This document shows positions 8,653-16,543 of a stretch of 37,649 bases of DNA, one piece after another. The DNA lies in assembly GCA_004124535.1 (NCBI GenBank), contig SCKQ01000020.1, forward strand, positions 1 through 37,649. The letters run 5' to 3'. The notes under the pieces were generated by a model that was not told the DNA's origin, did not search any database, and was given only the letters and a program-made list of their open reading frames with translations. Origin of the DNA: Fidelibacterota bacterium. Lineage in GTDB: Bacteria > Marinisomatota > Marinisomatia > Marinisomatales > TCS55. How positions within the stretch are numbered: the first letter of the stretch is position 1; every line of letters begins with the position of its first letter. The position numbers and the translations under genes are program-made.

Positions 8653-9926
8653 TGCCAACTAAAACAACTAACTATGGAGTAAAGATTTCCCCGATATTAA
8701 TACTGGCTTTATTCTGTATTATGTGTGTACCACCAACTGATTCTTCATTATCTGATGACAGTAGAGCGGATCAAGTATATTGGGACTCCGTACGAGCGGT
8801 AATGTGCCCGCGAAAAATGAGCAGTGCTGCCGAGTATTATAAGAATAGAGATTGGGAGTCTACGGTCAGAATTTATGGGGAGATTATTCGTTACGGTTGT
8901 GACCGAGATGAGCCAGAAGAAGTATATCAATATTTTGCGATTGCTTTTGAATATCTAGGCAGGTTTGATAGTTCAGAATACGTATTGTTAAAAGGACTGC
9001 AAATTTTACCCGACAACGTCAATCTTCGCAAGCGGCTTGCATATTCTTACAAAAAACAGGGAAAGGTAGAACAAGAAATATTGGAGTACAGCCGTTTGTC
9101 CGATTTACTACCCGAAGATATATCAATCAAGACAGAGTTAGCAAGACTTTATGGTGAACAAGGCGCATATGATGACCAAGTTGACTTCCTAAGGCAGATT
9201 CTCGAAATAGATCCCGGAAATGAGAATGCACAGGGCGATATTGCCAGGGTATATGAAATGACTGGTAAAGATCCACTCCAAATATACGGTGAACGATTCC
9301 ATAATAATCCTAATAATGTGTCCTATGGTTTAGACTATGCTAATCGCCTATTAAATGCAGAAAGGCCCGAAGACGCAATCGAGGTGTTAAAACAGGTCAT
9401 TCGACAGGACAATACCAGTAAAGTAGCCTATCGTCAAATAGCACTGGCTTATGATCGAGAAGAAATGTTCCAGCAAGCATCAGAGTCTTACGAGGAACTG
9501 TTTAAGCTTGATCCCCGTGATTTTCGTGTTGCCCTGCAGGTATCGGAAGTGAATATCGCCAGCGGTAATTTTGGAAAGGCGATGCGGTGGGCTGAAAAAG
9601 TTATTACCTTGTCTAACTCAGGAGAGGCCTATGCGCAACGTGGAAATGTCTATTACAAGGCTTTTCAGGAATGTAGGTCAGCCGATATTTCTATTGATGA
9701 TAGAATAGTTGCATCGTTGGCTCATGATAGTTTTATTGTAGCAGAAGAAAATGATTACCGTAGGTATCATAATTCACTGGTCTGGCTGGAAGAGAACGAA
9801 GTGTTATTTGGTCGATCCCAGTGGTTTATGCTTGATGCGAATAAAAAGACGCAGGGATATATAAAACCCGATTCAGAGTGCTATAAATGGGTAGAGAAAA
9901 AATTAGATAAAGATCCAAATTGGTAG
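8652..9926 (+). CDS. Exported TPR-repeat protein
   Basis: The 424-residue product starts with a hydrophobic export segment (about residues 12-26, 'ISPILILALFCIMC') and then contains about six or more tetratricopeptide repeats from about residue 60 to 330, such as 'YQYFAIAFEYLGRFDSSEYVLLKG' and 'ARLYGEQGAYDDQVDFLRQIL'. TPR arrays are protein-protein scaffolds. The Cys in FCIMC lacks a small residue before it, so it is not a canonical lipobox. ATG at 8652 overlaps the preceding stop (TAATG) and has GGAGG at 8636-8640, a better start than the TTG at 8622. With the barrel and lipoprotein upstream it looks like the periplasmic arm of an envelope cassette. Confidence 0.75.
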   Translation: MPTKTTNYGVKISPILILALFCIMCVPPTDSSLSDDSRADQVYWDSVRAVMCPRKMSSAAEYYKNRDWESTVRIYGEIIRYGCDRDEPEEVYQYFAIAFEYLGRFDSSEYVLLKGLQILPDNVNLRKRLAYSYKKQGKVEQEILEYSRLSDLLPEDISIKTELARLYGEQGAYDDQVDFLRQILEIDPGNENAQGDIARVYEMTGKDPLQIYGERFHNNPNNVSYGLDYANRLLNAERPEDAIEVLKQVIRQDNTSKVAYRQIALAYDREEMFQQASESYEELFKLDPRDFRVALQVSEVNIASGNFGKAMRWAEKVITLSNSGEAYAQRGNVYYKAFQECRSADISIDDRIVASLAHDSFIVAEENDYRRYHNSLVWLEENEVLFGRSQWFMLDANKKTQGYIKPDSECYKWVEKKLDKDPNW

Positions 9927-9939
9927 ATTATGATTGCAC

Positions 9940-11244
9940 ATGCCTAAAACGCCACTGCAAACCTCGGATCCTGAATTATATAACATATTATTAAGCGAAC
10001 TTGCTAGGGAAGACACTACCCTTGAACTCATAGCATCAGAGAATTTCGTCAGTTACCCCGTACTGGAAATTGCCGGAAGTGTGATGACCAATAAGTATGC
10101 TGAGGGGTACCCCGGAAAACGATACTATGGTGGCTGTGAATTCGTTGACGAAGCCGAAAATCTAGCTCGCGACCGCGCCAATCAACTTTTTGGTGTAGAA
10201 TATTCGAATGTCCAACCGCATTCAGGATCACAGGCAAATATGGCCGCACTAATGACCTTTATCGATGTGGGTGACACAATTTTGGGCCTGGACCTTGCTC
10301 ATGGAGGACACCTCACGCACGGTAGTAAAGTTAATTTTTCCGGTAATTTATATCATTCTGTTTCTTACCAAGTTGAAAAAAAAACAGGCAGGGTGGATTT
10401 TGATCAAGTTCTTTCGCTCGCGAGAGAACATAGACCAAAATTAATTATTTGTGGTGGGTCTGCTTATCCACGATTCATCGAGTTTGAGGATTTCAAAGAA
10501 ATTGCTGAAGATGTAAGTGCATTTCTAATGGCAGATATAGCACATCCATCCGGACTAGTTGCTACAGGCCTCCATCCGTCACCAGTACCCTATTGTGATG
10601 TAATTACGACTACAACCCACAAGACTTTACGCGGACCACGGGGCGGTATGATCATGATGGGGAAAGATAGCGGCAACCCATGGGAAATTGTTGCACCCAA
10701 GTCTGGTCGATTAAAGAATATATCAGAATTACTTGATAGTGCTGTAATGCCAGGAATTCAAGGGGGTCCTTTGATGCATATTATTGCTGCGAAGGCGGTT
10801 GCATTTGGTGAAGCTTTACAACCAGATTTTACAGTATATACCCAGCAGGTGGTAGATAATGCAAAGGCCATGGCGAATGAGTTTTTAAGTAGAGATTATG
10901 AGCTTGTCTCCGGCGGCACGGATACGCATGTCATATTAATTGACTTAAGCAATAAGGCTATGACGGGTAAAGTAGCTGAAAATGCTCTGGAAAAGGCCGG
11001 AATTACGGTGAATAAGAATATGGTACCCTTTGATGAAAGAAGCCCGTTCATCACTAGTGGTATTAGAATTGGTACGCCTGCAATTACAACGAGAGGCATG
11101 TCACAAGATGATATGGTAAAAATTGTTGCCTTAATTGATGCGATCATAGAAAAACCAGACGATGAGGATAATATCGTTAGGGTAAAGGCTGAGGTAAAGG
11201 ATCTATGCGCTTCTTTTCCACTTTACTCTGACTTGCGAGCCTAA
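9940..11244 (+). CDS. glyA: Serine hydroxymethyltransferase
   Basis: GlyA is the cytosolic PLP enzyme that converts serine and tetrahydrofolate to glycine and 5,10-methylene-THF, the main one-carbon source. The 434-residue protein has the family landmarks in order: '[11 protein letters not shown]', '[15 protein letters not shown]', '[11 protein letters not shown]', and the PLP-lysine motif '[14 protein letters not shown]' with Schiff-base lysine K228, followed by '[17 protein letters not shown]'. Length and motifs are normal. I use ATG 9940; the in-frame TTG at 9934 is two codons upstream. It sits thirteen bases after the TPR gene. The TRAP transporter downstream is not an obvious partner. 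Confidence 0.97.
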   Translation: MPKTPLQTSDPELYNILLSELAREDTTLELIASENFVSYPVLEIAGSVMTNKYAEGYPGKRYYGGCEFVDEAENLARDRANQLFGVEYSNVQPHSGSQANMAALMTFIDVGDTILGLDLAHGGHLTHGSKVNFSGNLYHSVSYQVEKKTGRVDFDQVLSLAREHRPKLIICGGSAYPRFIEFEDFKEIAEDVSAFLMADIAHPSGLVATGLHPSPVPYCDVITTTTHKTLRGPRGGMIMMGKDSGNPWEIVAPKSGRLKNISELLDSAVMPGIQGGPLMHIIAAKAVAFGEALQPDFTVYTQQVVDNAKAMANEFLSRDYELVSGGTDTHVILIDLSNKAMTGKVAENALEKAGITVNKNMVPFDERSPFITSGIRIGTPAITTRGMSQDDMVKIVALIDAIIEKPDDEDNIVRVKAEVKDLCASFPLYSDLRA

Positions 11245-11292
11245 TACTGATTCATTATTTAACTAATCTTAATTTTTCTAAAATCAGACCAG

Positions 11293-11387
11293 GTGGTAGA
11301 ATCTGGTATATTTTTATTATATGCTGTTTAAACATCCAGTCATGTTCTACTGGTGCACTGTTACGAACAAGTCCCGATACAGTAGAA
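11293..11387 (+). other. Upstream coding extension of the TatT gene (lipoprotein signal)
   Basis: The frame of the downstream gene stays open from the glyA stop to its first ATG. From 11301 it reads IWYIFIICCLNIQSCSTGAL, a hydrophobic stretch ending in an I-Q-S-C lipobox with the Cys codon at 11343-11345. That is the lipoprotein signal expected for TatT proteins, but no ATG, GTG or TTG precedes it in frame. Either an unusual start is used (ATC at 11301 lies behind AGGTGG at 11291-11296), or a base is missing from this sequence. GTG at 11293 in the next frame reads into the same hydrophobic stretch and would join the gene if one T were added in the T-run at 11311-11315. Confidence 0.55.
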
Positions 11388-12137
11388 ATGGTTATGATAA
11401 AATGGTCGGAATCAATTCTTGATAATGAAGCAATACCAGACAGACCAGAAAAATCGTTAAGGCATTGTATTATCCTGACACAGACTGGATTTGGATTTAT
11501 CATGGAGAATGCTGAACGTGAATTAGATGAAGATTATAAAATTGGATTAACAATATATACGGAGGCCAATAAATATTTTGCGAGAGCAGTAATTTTGGGG
11601 AAAAATTATATGTCGCAGCGTTACTCTGGCTTTGATGAATGGCTGAATTATAGTCCAAATAAAGATATAAAATTTGGAAATGATGATGTGGAAGCGTTAT
11701 ACTGGCTAGCCGCTGCCTATGGTGGTGCGGTGAGTTCAAGTCGCGGCAATCCGGAATGGGTTATTCAATTACCAAAGGTAGGAAAGTTATTGGATAAAGC
11801 CCTGGAAATAGATTCAAATTGGAATTATGGAAGTCTATACTCAGCAATGATCCCGTATTCATTGAGTCGGCCGGATGCACCTGTAAATGCCAGCGAGGTA
11901 GCGGAAGGATATTACCGTAAGGCAATTATTGCGTCTGGCGGCAGCGATTTAAGCTCGCATGTGAGTTATGCAGAAAATGTATTAATTGCCAGCCAAAATC
12001 GTAGTGAATTTGTTAGGTTGCTTACATTCGTTTTAGAATCTAATGATCGAGGAATCAAAGAATTAGAAGTTGGAAATTACATGGCAAAAAAAAGGGCGCA
12101 ATGGTTATTGGGTCGTACTGAGGAGCTGTTTTACTAA
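11388..12137 (+). CDS. TRAP transporter TatT (T component) protein
   Basis: This protein resembles the T component of tetratricopeptide-repeat-associated TRAP transporters (TPATs), a periplasmic lipoprotein built of TPR-like helices that docks onto the substrate-binding protein, known from Treponema pallidum Tp0956. Features seen are helical repeats throughout, 'DVEALYWLAAAYGGAVSSSRGNPEW' near residue 100, 'LDKALEIDSNWNYGSLYSAMIPYSLSRP' near 140, and a C-terminal 'MAKKRAQWLLGRTEELF'. ATG 11388 is the first ordinary start, but it removes the lipoprotein signal encoded just upstream, so the real protein is probably longer. The next gene begins directly after its stop. Family call good, exact start unsure. 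Confidence 0.75.
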   Translation: MVMIKWSESILDNEAIPDRPEKSLRHCIILTQTGFGFIMENAERELDEDYKIGLTIYTEANKYFARAVILGKNYMSQRYSGFDEWLNYSPNKDIKFGNDDVEALYWLAAAYGGAVSSSRGNPEWVIQLPKVGKLLDKALEIDSNWNYGSLYSAMIPYSLSRPDAPVNASEVAEGYYRKAIIASGGSDLSSHVSYAENVLIASQNRSEFVRLLTFVLESNDRGIKELEVGNYMAKKRAQWLLGRTEELFY

Positions 12138-13124
12138 ATGAAAAAAATAATATTTATACTATTAGTTCTTGGGTACACTGAATTATCGGCTAAAAAAGTA
12201 ATTATTAAAATGGCCAGTTTAGCCCCGGAGGGTAGTTTCTGGCACGGCATGCTCATTGAAATAGGGCAGCAGTGGAAAATAGCTACGGATGGACAAGTAA
12301 TTCTTAGAATTTACCCGGGCGGTGTTGTGGGCGATGAAAGAGACATGATCAGAAAGATTCGGATTGGACAATTACATGCAGCAGCAGTATCCACGGAGGG
12401 CCTTCATGAAATAAACCCGGATGTTTACGTATTTGCCTTACCCATGGTTTATGATAATTATGATGATGTGGAGTGGATGCGGTCGCAAATGGCCGAACGA
12501 TTGCAGACCGGTATGAAAAATAATGGGTTCGAATTACTTACCTGGGCTGATGTAGGGTGGGTGCATCATTTTTCAACCAAACCTATTATATATCCAGAAG
12601 ACTTGAAACAGCTAAAGCATTTTACATGGGCAGGTGATTACCGGGCAGCAGAACTATGGAAAAAAGGTGGCTTTCGGCCGGTCCCATTGGCCTCAATCGA
12701 TATTATGCCAGGGTTTCAAACTGGACTTATTGAATCGGTATCCACCACGCCAATATTTGCATTGGCACAACAATTGTTCGGCATAGCAGATTATATGTTA
12801 GATATAAAATGGGGACTATTGACCGGCGCTTTAATCGTGGATAATAGGACATGGGAAAAAATCACACCAGACTACCAGGAAGTTATGACATCAATAGCTA
12901 AAGAAGTCATTGGATCCAAAAATGAAATAATACGCTATGGTGGTGGAGAGAAAGCGATATCCGCCATGGAAGAATATGGATTAAAAGTTCATCGTCATAC
13001 ACCAGAAGAATTGCAGGTATGGAAAGATTTTATAAAATCATGGGAAAAAGATATTCGTGGAGGATATGTCCCGACCGAATTATATGATACTGTTCAAGAA
13101 ATTATGAGCAGGAAACCACACTAA
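12138..13124 (+). CDS. dctP: TRAP transporter substrate-binding protein, DctP/TatP family
   Basis: This is the periplasmic solute receptor of a TRAP transporter. The 328-residue protein has a signal peptide (about residues 1-18), then the family pattern 'IKMASLAPEGSFWHGMLIEIG', 'ILRIYPGGVVGDERDMIRKIRIGQLHAAAVS' and 'PEDLKQLKHFTWAG'. In most DctP proteins the last segment reads LKxRVP-like, and its Arg pins the substrate carboxylate; here that position is F162. The same loss is reported for TatP-type receptors, which are thought to bind hydrophobic ligands, so an organic-acid substrate is doubtful. It lies directly after the TatT gene and 23 bases before the permease. Confidence 0.88.
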   Translation: MKKIIFILLVLGYTELSAKKVIIKMASLAPEGSFWHGMLIEIGQQWKIATDGQVILRIYPGGVVGDERDMIRKIRIGQLHAAAVSTEGLHEINPDVYVFALPMVYDNYDDVEWMRSQMAERLQTGMKNNGFELLTWADVGWVHHFSTKPIIYPEDLKQLKHFTWAGDYRAAELWKKGGFRPVPLASIDIMPGFQTGLIESVSTTPIFALAQQLFGIADYMLDIKWGLLTGALIVDNRTWEKITPDYQEVMTSIAKEVIGSKNEIIRYGGGEKAISAMEEYGLKVHRHTPEELQVWKDFIKSWEKDIRGGYVPTELYDTVQEIMSRKPH

Positions 13125-13147
13125 ATAAGGATATTATAGGACCAGAA

Positions 13148-14971
13148 ATGGCCCGGTTAAAACAAAACCACTTCGTTGAACGCCTAAAATGGGGTGAGGA
13201 TACCCTTGCAATAGCTGTTTTTGCGATACTAACCTTCTTTCCAACTTTGGAGATTCTCACCAGGTTAATTGGTCGACCTGGTATACCTGCATCGCCAGTA
13301 CTTGTACAGCATATGACATTATGGATTGGCTTTATCGGTGCAGTTTTAGCAACAAGGCAGAACAAATTACTTTCTCTGACAAGAAAACCATTATTTCAAC
13401 AAGATGAAATATTCCATCCGGGGAGATGGTTAGCGAAGAACATTTCATTTATTGTTATTCTGGCCTTGTTCTGGGGAAGTCTAAATCTGGTTATGATTGA
13501 ATACCAGTTTCCTACCAATATAGCGCCAGGTATACTGCGCTGGGTAGCCCAATCGATTATGCCCTTGGGCTTTCTACTTATTGCTGCACAGATATTTTTA
13601 AAAAGTTCTAAAAATCATCTTTTAAGAGCGACTATGTTAATGATAACAATATTTATTATTATCATCAGTCTTACCGATGCATTTCAAGATAATGGTTTGT
13701 TTTTGTGGGGTTCAGTTGGCCTAATTCTATTCTCAATGATTTTTGGTACTCCAATATTTATAGGGTTGGGCGGCTTGGCTGTATTGTTCTTCTGGAGTGA
13801 TTATACACCGATTTCAGCAATATCTGCAGAAACCTACCGCATAGTTGTATCGCCATCACTACCAACAATTCCATTATTTACTTTAGCAGGATATATATTG
13901 GCCGAAAGTCGTGCTTCTGAACGAATGCTGCAGTTGTTTAGAACTGCATTTGGCTGGATGCCAGGGGGTACTCCGGTAATTATCGTGTTATTATGCGGTT
14001 TTTTTACTGCGCTTACCGGAGGGTCGGGCGTGACGATATTGGCTTTGGGCGGATTACTTTTTCCATTACTTCGTAAAGAAGGTTATTCTGAGCAATTCTC
14101 ATTGGGTCTCATTACACTTGCAGGTTCTCTAGGGTTACTTTTTCCACCTAGTCTGCCTTTAATCATTTATGGTGTTACTGCTCACGTATCTATAAAAGAT
14201 TTATTTATTGGAGGCCTAATTCCTGGAATAATATTATCAGTTGTGGTCGCAGGTTATTCAATATTTCAAGGTTATGCCCAGCACGTCGAGCGGCAGCCGT
14301 TTAATCTTAAGCAAATCTGGGCGGAGTTAAAGAATAGCTATTGGGAGGCCATTATTCCGCTGCTGATACTTTTTGGGGTATTTGGTGGGTATACTACATT
14401 AGTTGAAACTGCCGCAGTTACAGTGATTTATATATTTATAGTTGAAGTGTTTGTTTATAAAGATTTGCAAATGAAAGAAATACCACGAATAATTATCGAT
14501 TGTGCGACACTAATCGGTGGTGTACTAATTATACTGGGCGTAGCCATGGGTCTTACCAGTTATATCGTTGATGCGCAAATACCGATATTATTAATGGAAT
14601 GGGTCCAGCAAACCGTCACATCAAAATATGTTTTTTTACTGTTATTGAATATTTTTCTACTTGTTGTTGGCTGTCTCATGGATATTTTTTCAGCAATTAT
14701 CATAGTCGTGCCATTGATTACACCGCTACTTATTTTGTTTCCCGATATCCATCCAGTCCATCTAGCCGTGATTTTTATCGCAAATTTGGAGCTAGGATAT
14801 CTGACACCGCCGGTGGGAATGAATTTATTTCTATCCGCCTATAGATTTGATAAAGATATGCCAGTGGTTTACAAGGCTACATTACCTTTTTTCTTGTTAA
14901 GTCTGATAGTAGTGCTAGCTATTACTTATATACCGATAATGTCGTTAGGATTATTGCGATTATTTCAATAG
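13148..14971 (+). CDS. dctQM: TRAP transporter fused small and large permease (DctQM)
   Basis: The 607-residue inner-membrane protein joins the four-span DctQ domain (about residues 1-170) to the DctM domain (about 185-607). DctM is the ion-coupled transport subunit of the IT superfamily. Its motifs are visible: 'IFGTPIFIGLGGLAVLFFW', 'SLPTIPLFTLAGYILAES', 'GFFTALTGGSGVTILALGG', 'GSLGLLFPPSLPLIIYG' and 'NLELGYLTPPVGMNLFLSAY'. Fusion of Q and M is a known variant. Together with the T and P genes upstream it forms a complete TPAT-type importer driven by a sodium or proton gradient. No terminator with a T-tract follows; only a weak hairpin is seen at 14999-15020. Confidence 0.93.
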   Translation: MARLKQNHFVERLKWGEDTLAIAVFAILTFFPTLEILTRLIGRPGIPASPVLVQHMTLWIGFIGAVLATRQNKLLSLTRKPLFQQDEIFHPGRWLAKNISFIVILALFWGSLNLVMIEYQFPTNIAPGILRWVAQSIMPLGFLLIAAQIFLKSSKNHLLRATMLMITIFIIIISLTDAFQDNGLFLWGSVGLILFSMIFGTPIFIGLGGLAVLFFWSDYTPISAISAETYRIVVSPSLPTIPLFTLAGYILAESRASERMLQLFRTAFGWMPGGTPVIIVLLCGFFTALTGGSGVTILALGGLLFPLLRKEGYSEQFSLGLITLAGSLGLLFPPSLPLIIYGVTAHVSIKDLFIGGLIPGIILSVVVAGYSIFQGYAQHVERQPFNLKQIWAELKNSYWEAIIPLLILFGVFGGYTTLVETAAVTVIYIFIVEVFVYKDLQMKEIPRIIIDCATLIGGVLIILGVAMGLTSYIVDAQIPILLMEWVQQTVTSKYVFLLLLNIFLLVVGCLMDIFSAIIIVVPLITPLLILFPDIHPVHLAVIFIANLELGYLTPPVGMNLFLSAYRFDKDMPVVYKATLPFFLLSLIVVLAITYIPIMSLGLLRLFQ

Positions 14972-15032
14972 GCTTTATAAAAATACTATATTTTCGAAAA
15001 TGTGGGAACAATCACACATTAAAAATCATATC

Positions 15033-15064
15033 TTGACTGATGGTCGGCCCCCTCGATATATTTG
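15033..15064 (+). promoter_or_regulatory. Promoter for the PorV-like gene
   Basis: TTGACT at 15033-15038 and TATATT at 15057-15062 are spaced by 18 bases, close to a sigma-70 promoter. The second box also reads TATATTTG (15057-15064), a perfect fit to the TAnnTTTG element used by the primary sigma factor of Bacteroidetes. It lies in the largest gap of the window and would give a leader of roughly 85-90 bases. Confidence 0.55.
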
Positions 15065-15080
15065 CCGGCGTTAAAAGGAG

Positions 15081-15144
15081 ATTCTTATCGACCGTTAAAG
15101 CTAATAGCTAAGAATAACAGAAAAGACCTCGGGATGTCCTGAGG
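15081..15144 (+). promoter_or_regulatory. Structured 5' leader with two hairpins
   Basis: ATTCTTA (15081-15087) can pair with TAAGAAT (15109-15115). CCTCGGG (15127-15133) can pair with CCTGAGG (15138-15144) around a four-base ATGT loop, with one G-U pair. The second hairpin ends three bases before the GGGAG ribosome-binding site at 15147-15151 of the PorV-like gene. The spacing suggests a stability element or translational control. It matches no riboswitch class that I recognise. Confidence 0.4.
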
Positions 15145-15157
15145 CCGGGAGAATAAA

Positions 15158-16513
15158 ATGAAACGATTAGCGACGATATGTACGCTTATCCTTTTGACAA
15201 GTATAAGCCCACTCTCTGCGCAAAGTGAAGCGGGGGCAATATTTTTACTGATCTCACCTGGTGCGCGCGCAGGCGGAATGGGTGAAGCACAGGTCGCAGT
15301 AGCCAATGATGTTTACGCCAGCTATTGGAATCCTGCTGGTCTAGCATTTCTTGAAGGATCTGAACTGGCGCTAATGCACGTAAACTGGCTTCCTAATTTG
15401 GCCGATGATCTCTATTATGAATTCCTCGCCTTTCGCCGTCATTTCCCATATTTGGGCACATTAGGCGGACATATTATTTACCTCAATCTGGGTGAGCAGA
15501 TACGTATGGGGGAGACTCCAGATGATTATCTTGGTAAATTTACCAGTTATATGATGGCTGCAACCATTTCGTACAGTGCATTGCTCTCACAGAATTCATC
15601 CTTAGGCATTAATGCGAAAATATCTTATCAGCATTTGGTTGAACTAGGCGCAGGTAATGAACAGGGCAAGGGTACCTCCACTGATTTTGGTTTTGACATA
15701 GGTTATCTACGTAAAGAATTTCTCACACCTCGTCTAATTATGGGGCTGACTGTTACCAATATTGGCCCTAAAGTTTCTTTTATCGATCCTGCACAGGCCG
15801 ATCCACAACCAACAAATTTGACTTTAGGTCTTAACTATGCCATTGTTAATTCAGAGTACAATAAACTAAACGTTGTTTATGATGTAGATAAACTGCTGGT
15901 ATCATCCTACCCGGCAATGGACTGGGATGGGGATGGTTATATTGGAGGTTTTGATGAAGATGGCCATCAATCAGATAAGAATGCTGATTTCAATAAGGAT
16001 GGCCAGCAGGAAACTGAACATACTGATCCAATTTATTTTGCTATTTTTACATCCTGGGTGGATGACTGGTTGCTAGGCGGAGATATTGATTTAGCTACTC
16101 CTGGGAATGATCCTGACCGACAAATAGGCGGATTTCACTGGAATGATATAAATGGGAATGGTGAAATAGACCCCGATGAGGCAGAAATGGAACCAACCGA
16201 CGCTGCTCCCGGTGACGCAGCTTGGGGCAAATATAATGAATTTGGGCAAAAGGAAGTGGGCAGTGGCTCTGCCAGGACAATTCAGAATGAACTCGATAAG
16301 CTTGTCCACAATATTGGTATGGAATACTGGTATTCTAGTTACTTTGCTTTGCGGATGGGTTATCTTTATGATAAAACTGGCAAGATAAGTAATCCAACCT
16401 TTGGCGTCGGTCTGCGATTTGCGGGCTATGGTTTTGATTTTGGATATACATCTGGTGAACCAGGCCATCCACTATCAAATACCATGCGTTTTTCTCTAAA
16501 TATCGAATTTTAA
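15158..16513 (+). CDS. PorV/PorQ-family outer-membrane protein
   Basis: PorV is the outer-membrane barrel that carries T9SS cargo to the cell-surface attachment machinery. The 451-residue protein has a signal peptide ending in 'LSAQ', then the family start 'AIFLLISPGARAGGMGEAQVAVANDVYASYWNPAGLA'. The rest is beta-strand rich and the C-terminus is 'MRFSLNIEF' with a final Phe, a good barrel assembly signal. An insertion at about residues 253-345 holds three calcium-loop-like motifs, starting at D255 (DWDGDGYIGG), D277 (DFNKDGQQE) and D330 (DINGNGEIDPDE). The next gene encodes a protein with a T9SS-type sorting domain, which supports a PorV role. The cognate secretion channel is not in this window. 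Confidence 0.8.
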   Translation: MKRLATICTLILLTSISPLSAQSEAGAIFLLISPGARAGGMGEAQVAVANDVYASYWNPAGLAFLEGSELALMHVNWLPNLADDLYYEFLAFRRHFPYLGTLGGHIIYLNLGEQIRMGETPDDYLGKFTSYMMAATISYSALLSQNSSLGINAKISYQHLVELGAGNEQGKGTSTDFGFDIGYLRKEFLTPRLIMGLTVTNIGPKVSFIDPAQADPQPTNLTLGLNYAIVNSEYNKLNVVYDVDKLLVSSYPAMDWDGDGYIGGFDEDGHQSDKNADFNKDGQQETEHTDPIYFAIFTSWVDDWLLGGDIDLATPGNDPDRQIGGFHWNDINGNGEIDPDEAEMEPTDAAPGDAAWGKYNEFGQKEVGSGSARTIQNELDKLVHNIGMEYWYSSYFALRMGYLYDKTGKISNPTFGVGLRFAGYGFDFGYTSGEPGHPLSNTMRFSLNIEF

Positions 16514-16543
16514 ACTACTCCGCGAACAATAAACAATTTTCAA

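Noticed and set aside
11233..11261. Promoter for the TRAP operon in the end of glyA
   Set aside because: TTGCGA and TATTTA are spaced 17 bases apart, but both boxes are weak and lie in AT-rich DNA.
14599..14844. Forward open frame of 81 codons inside dctQM
   Set aside because: It overlaps conserved DctM motifs in another frame, and the protein shows no family features.
14999..15020. Terminator for the TRAP operon
   Set aside because: AATGTG/CACATT can pair over a ten-base loop, but the stem is only six bases and is followed by A residues, not T.
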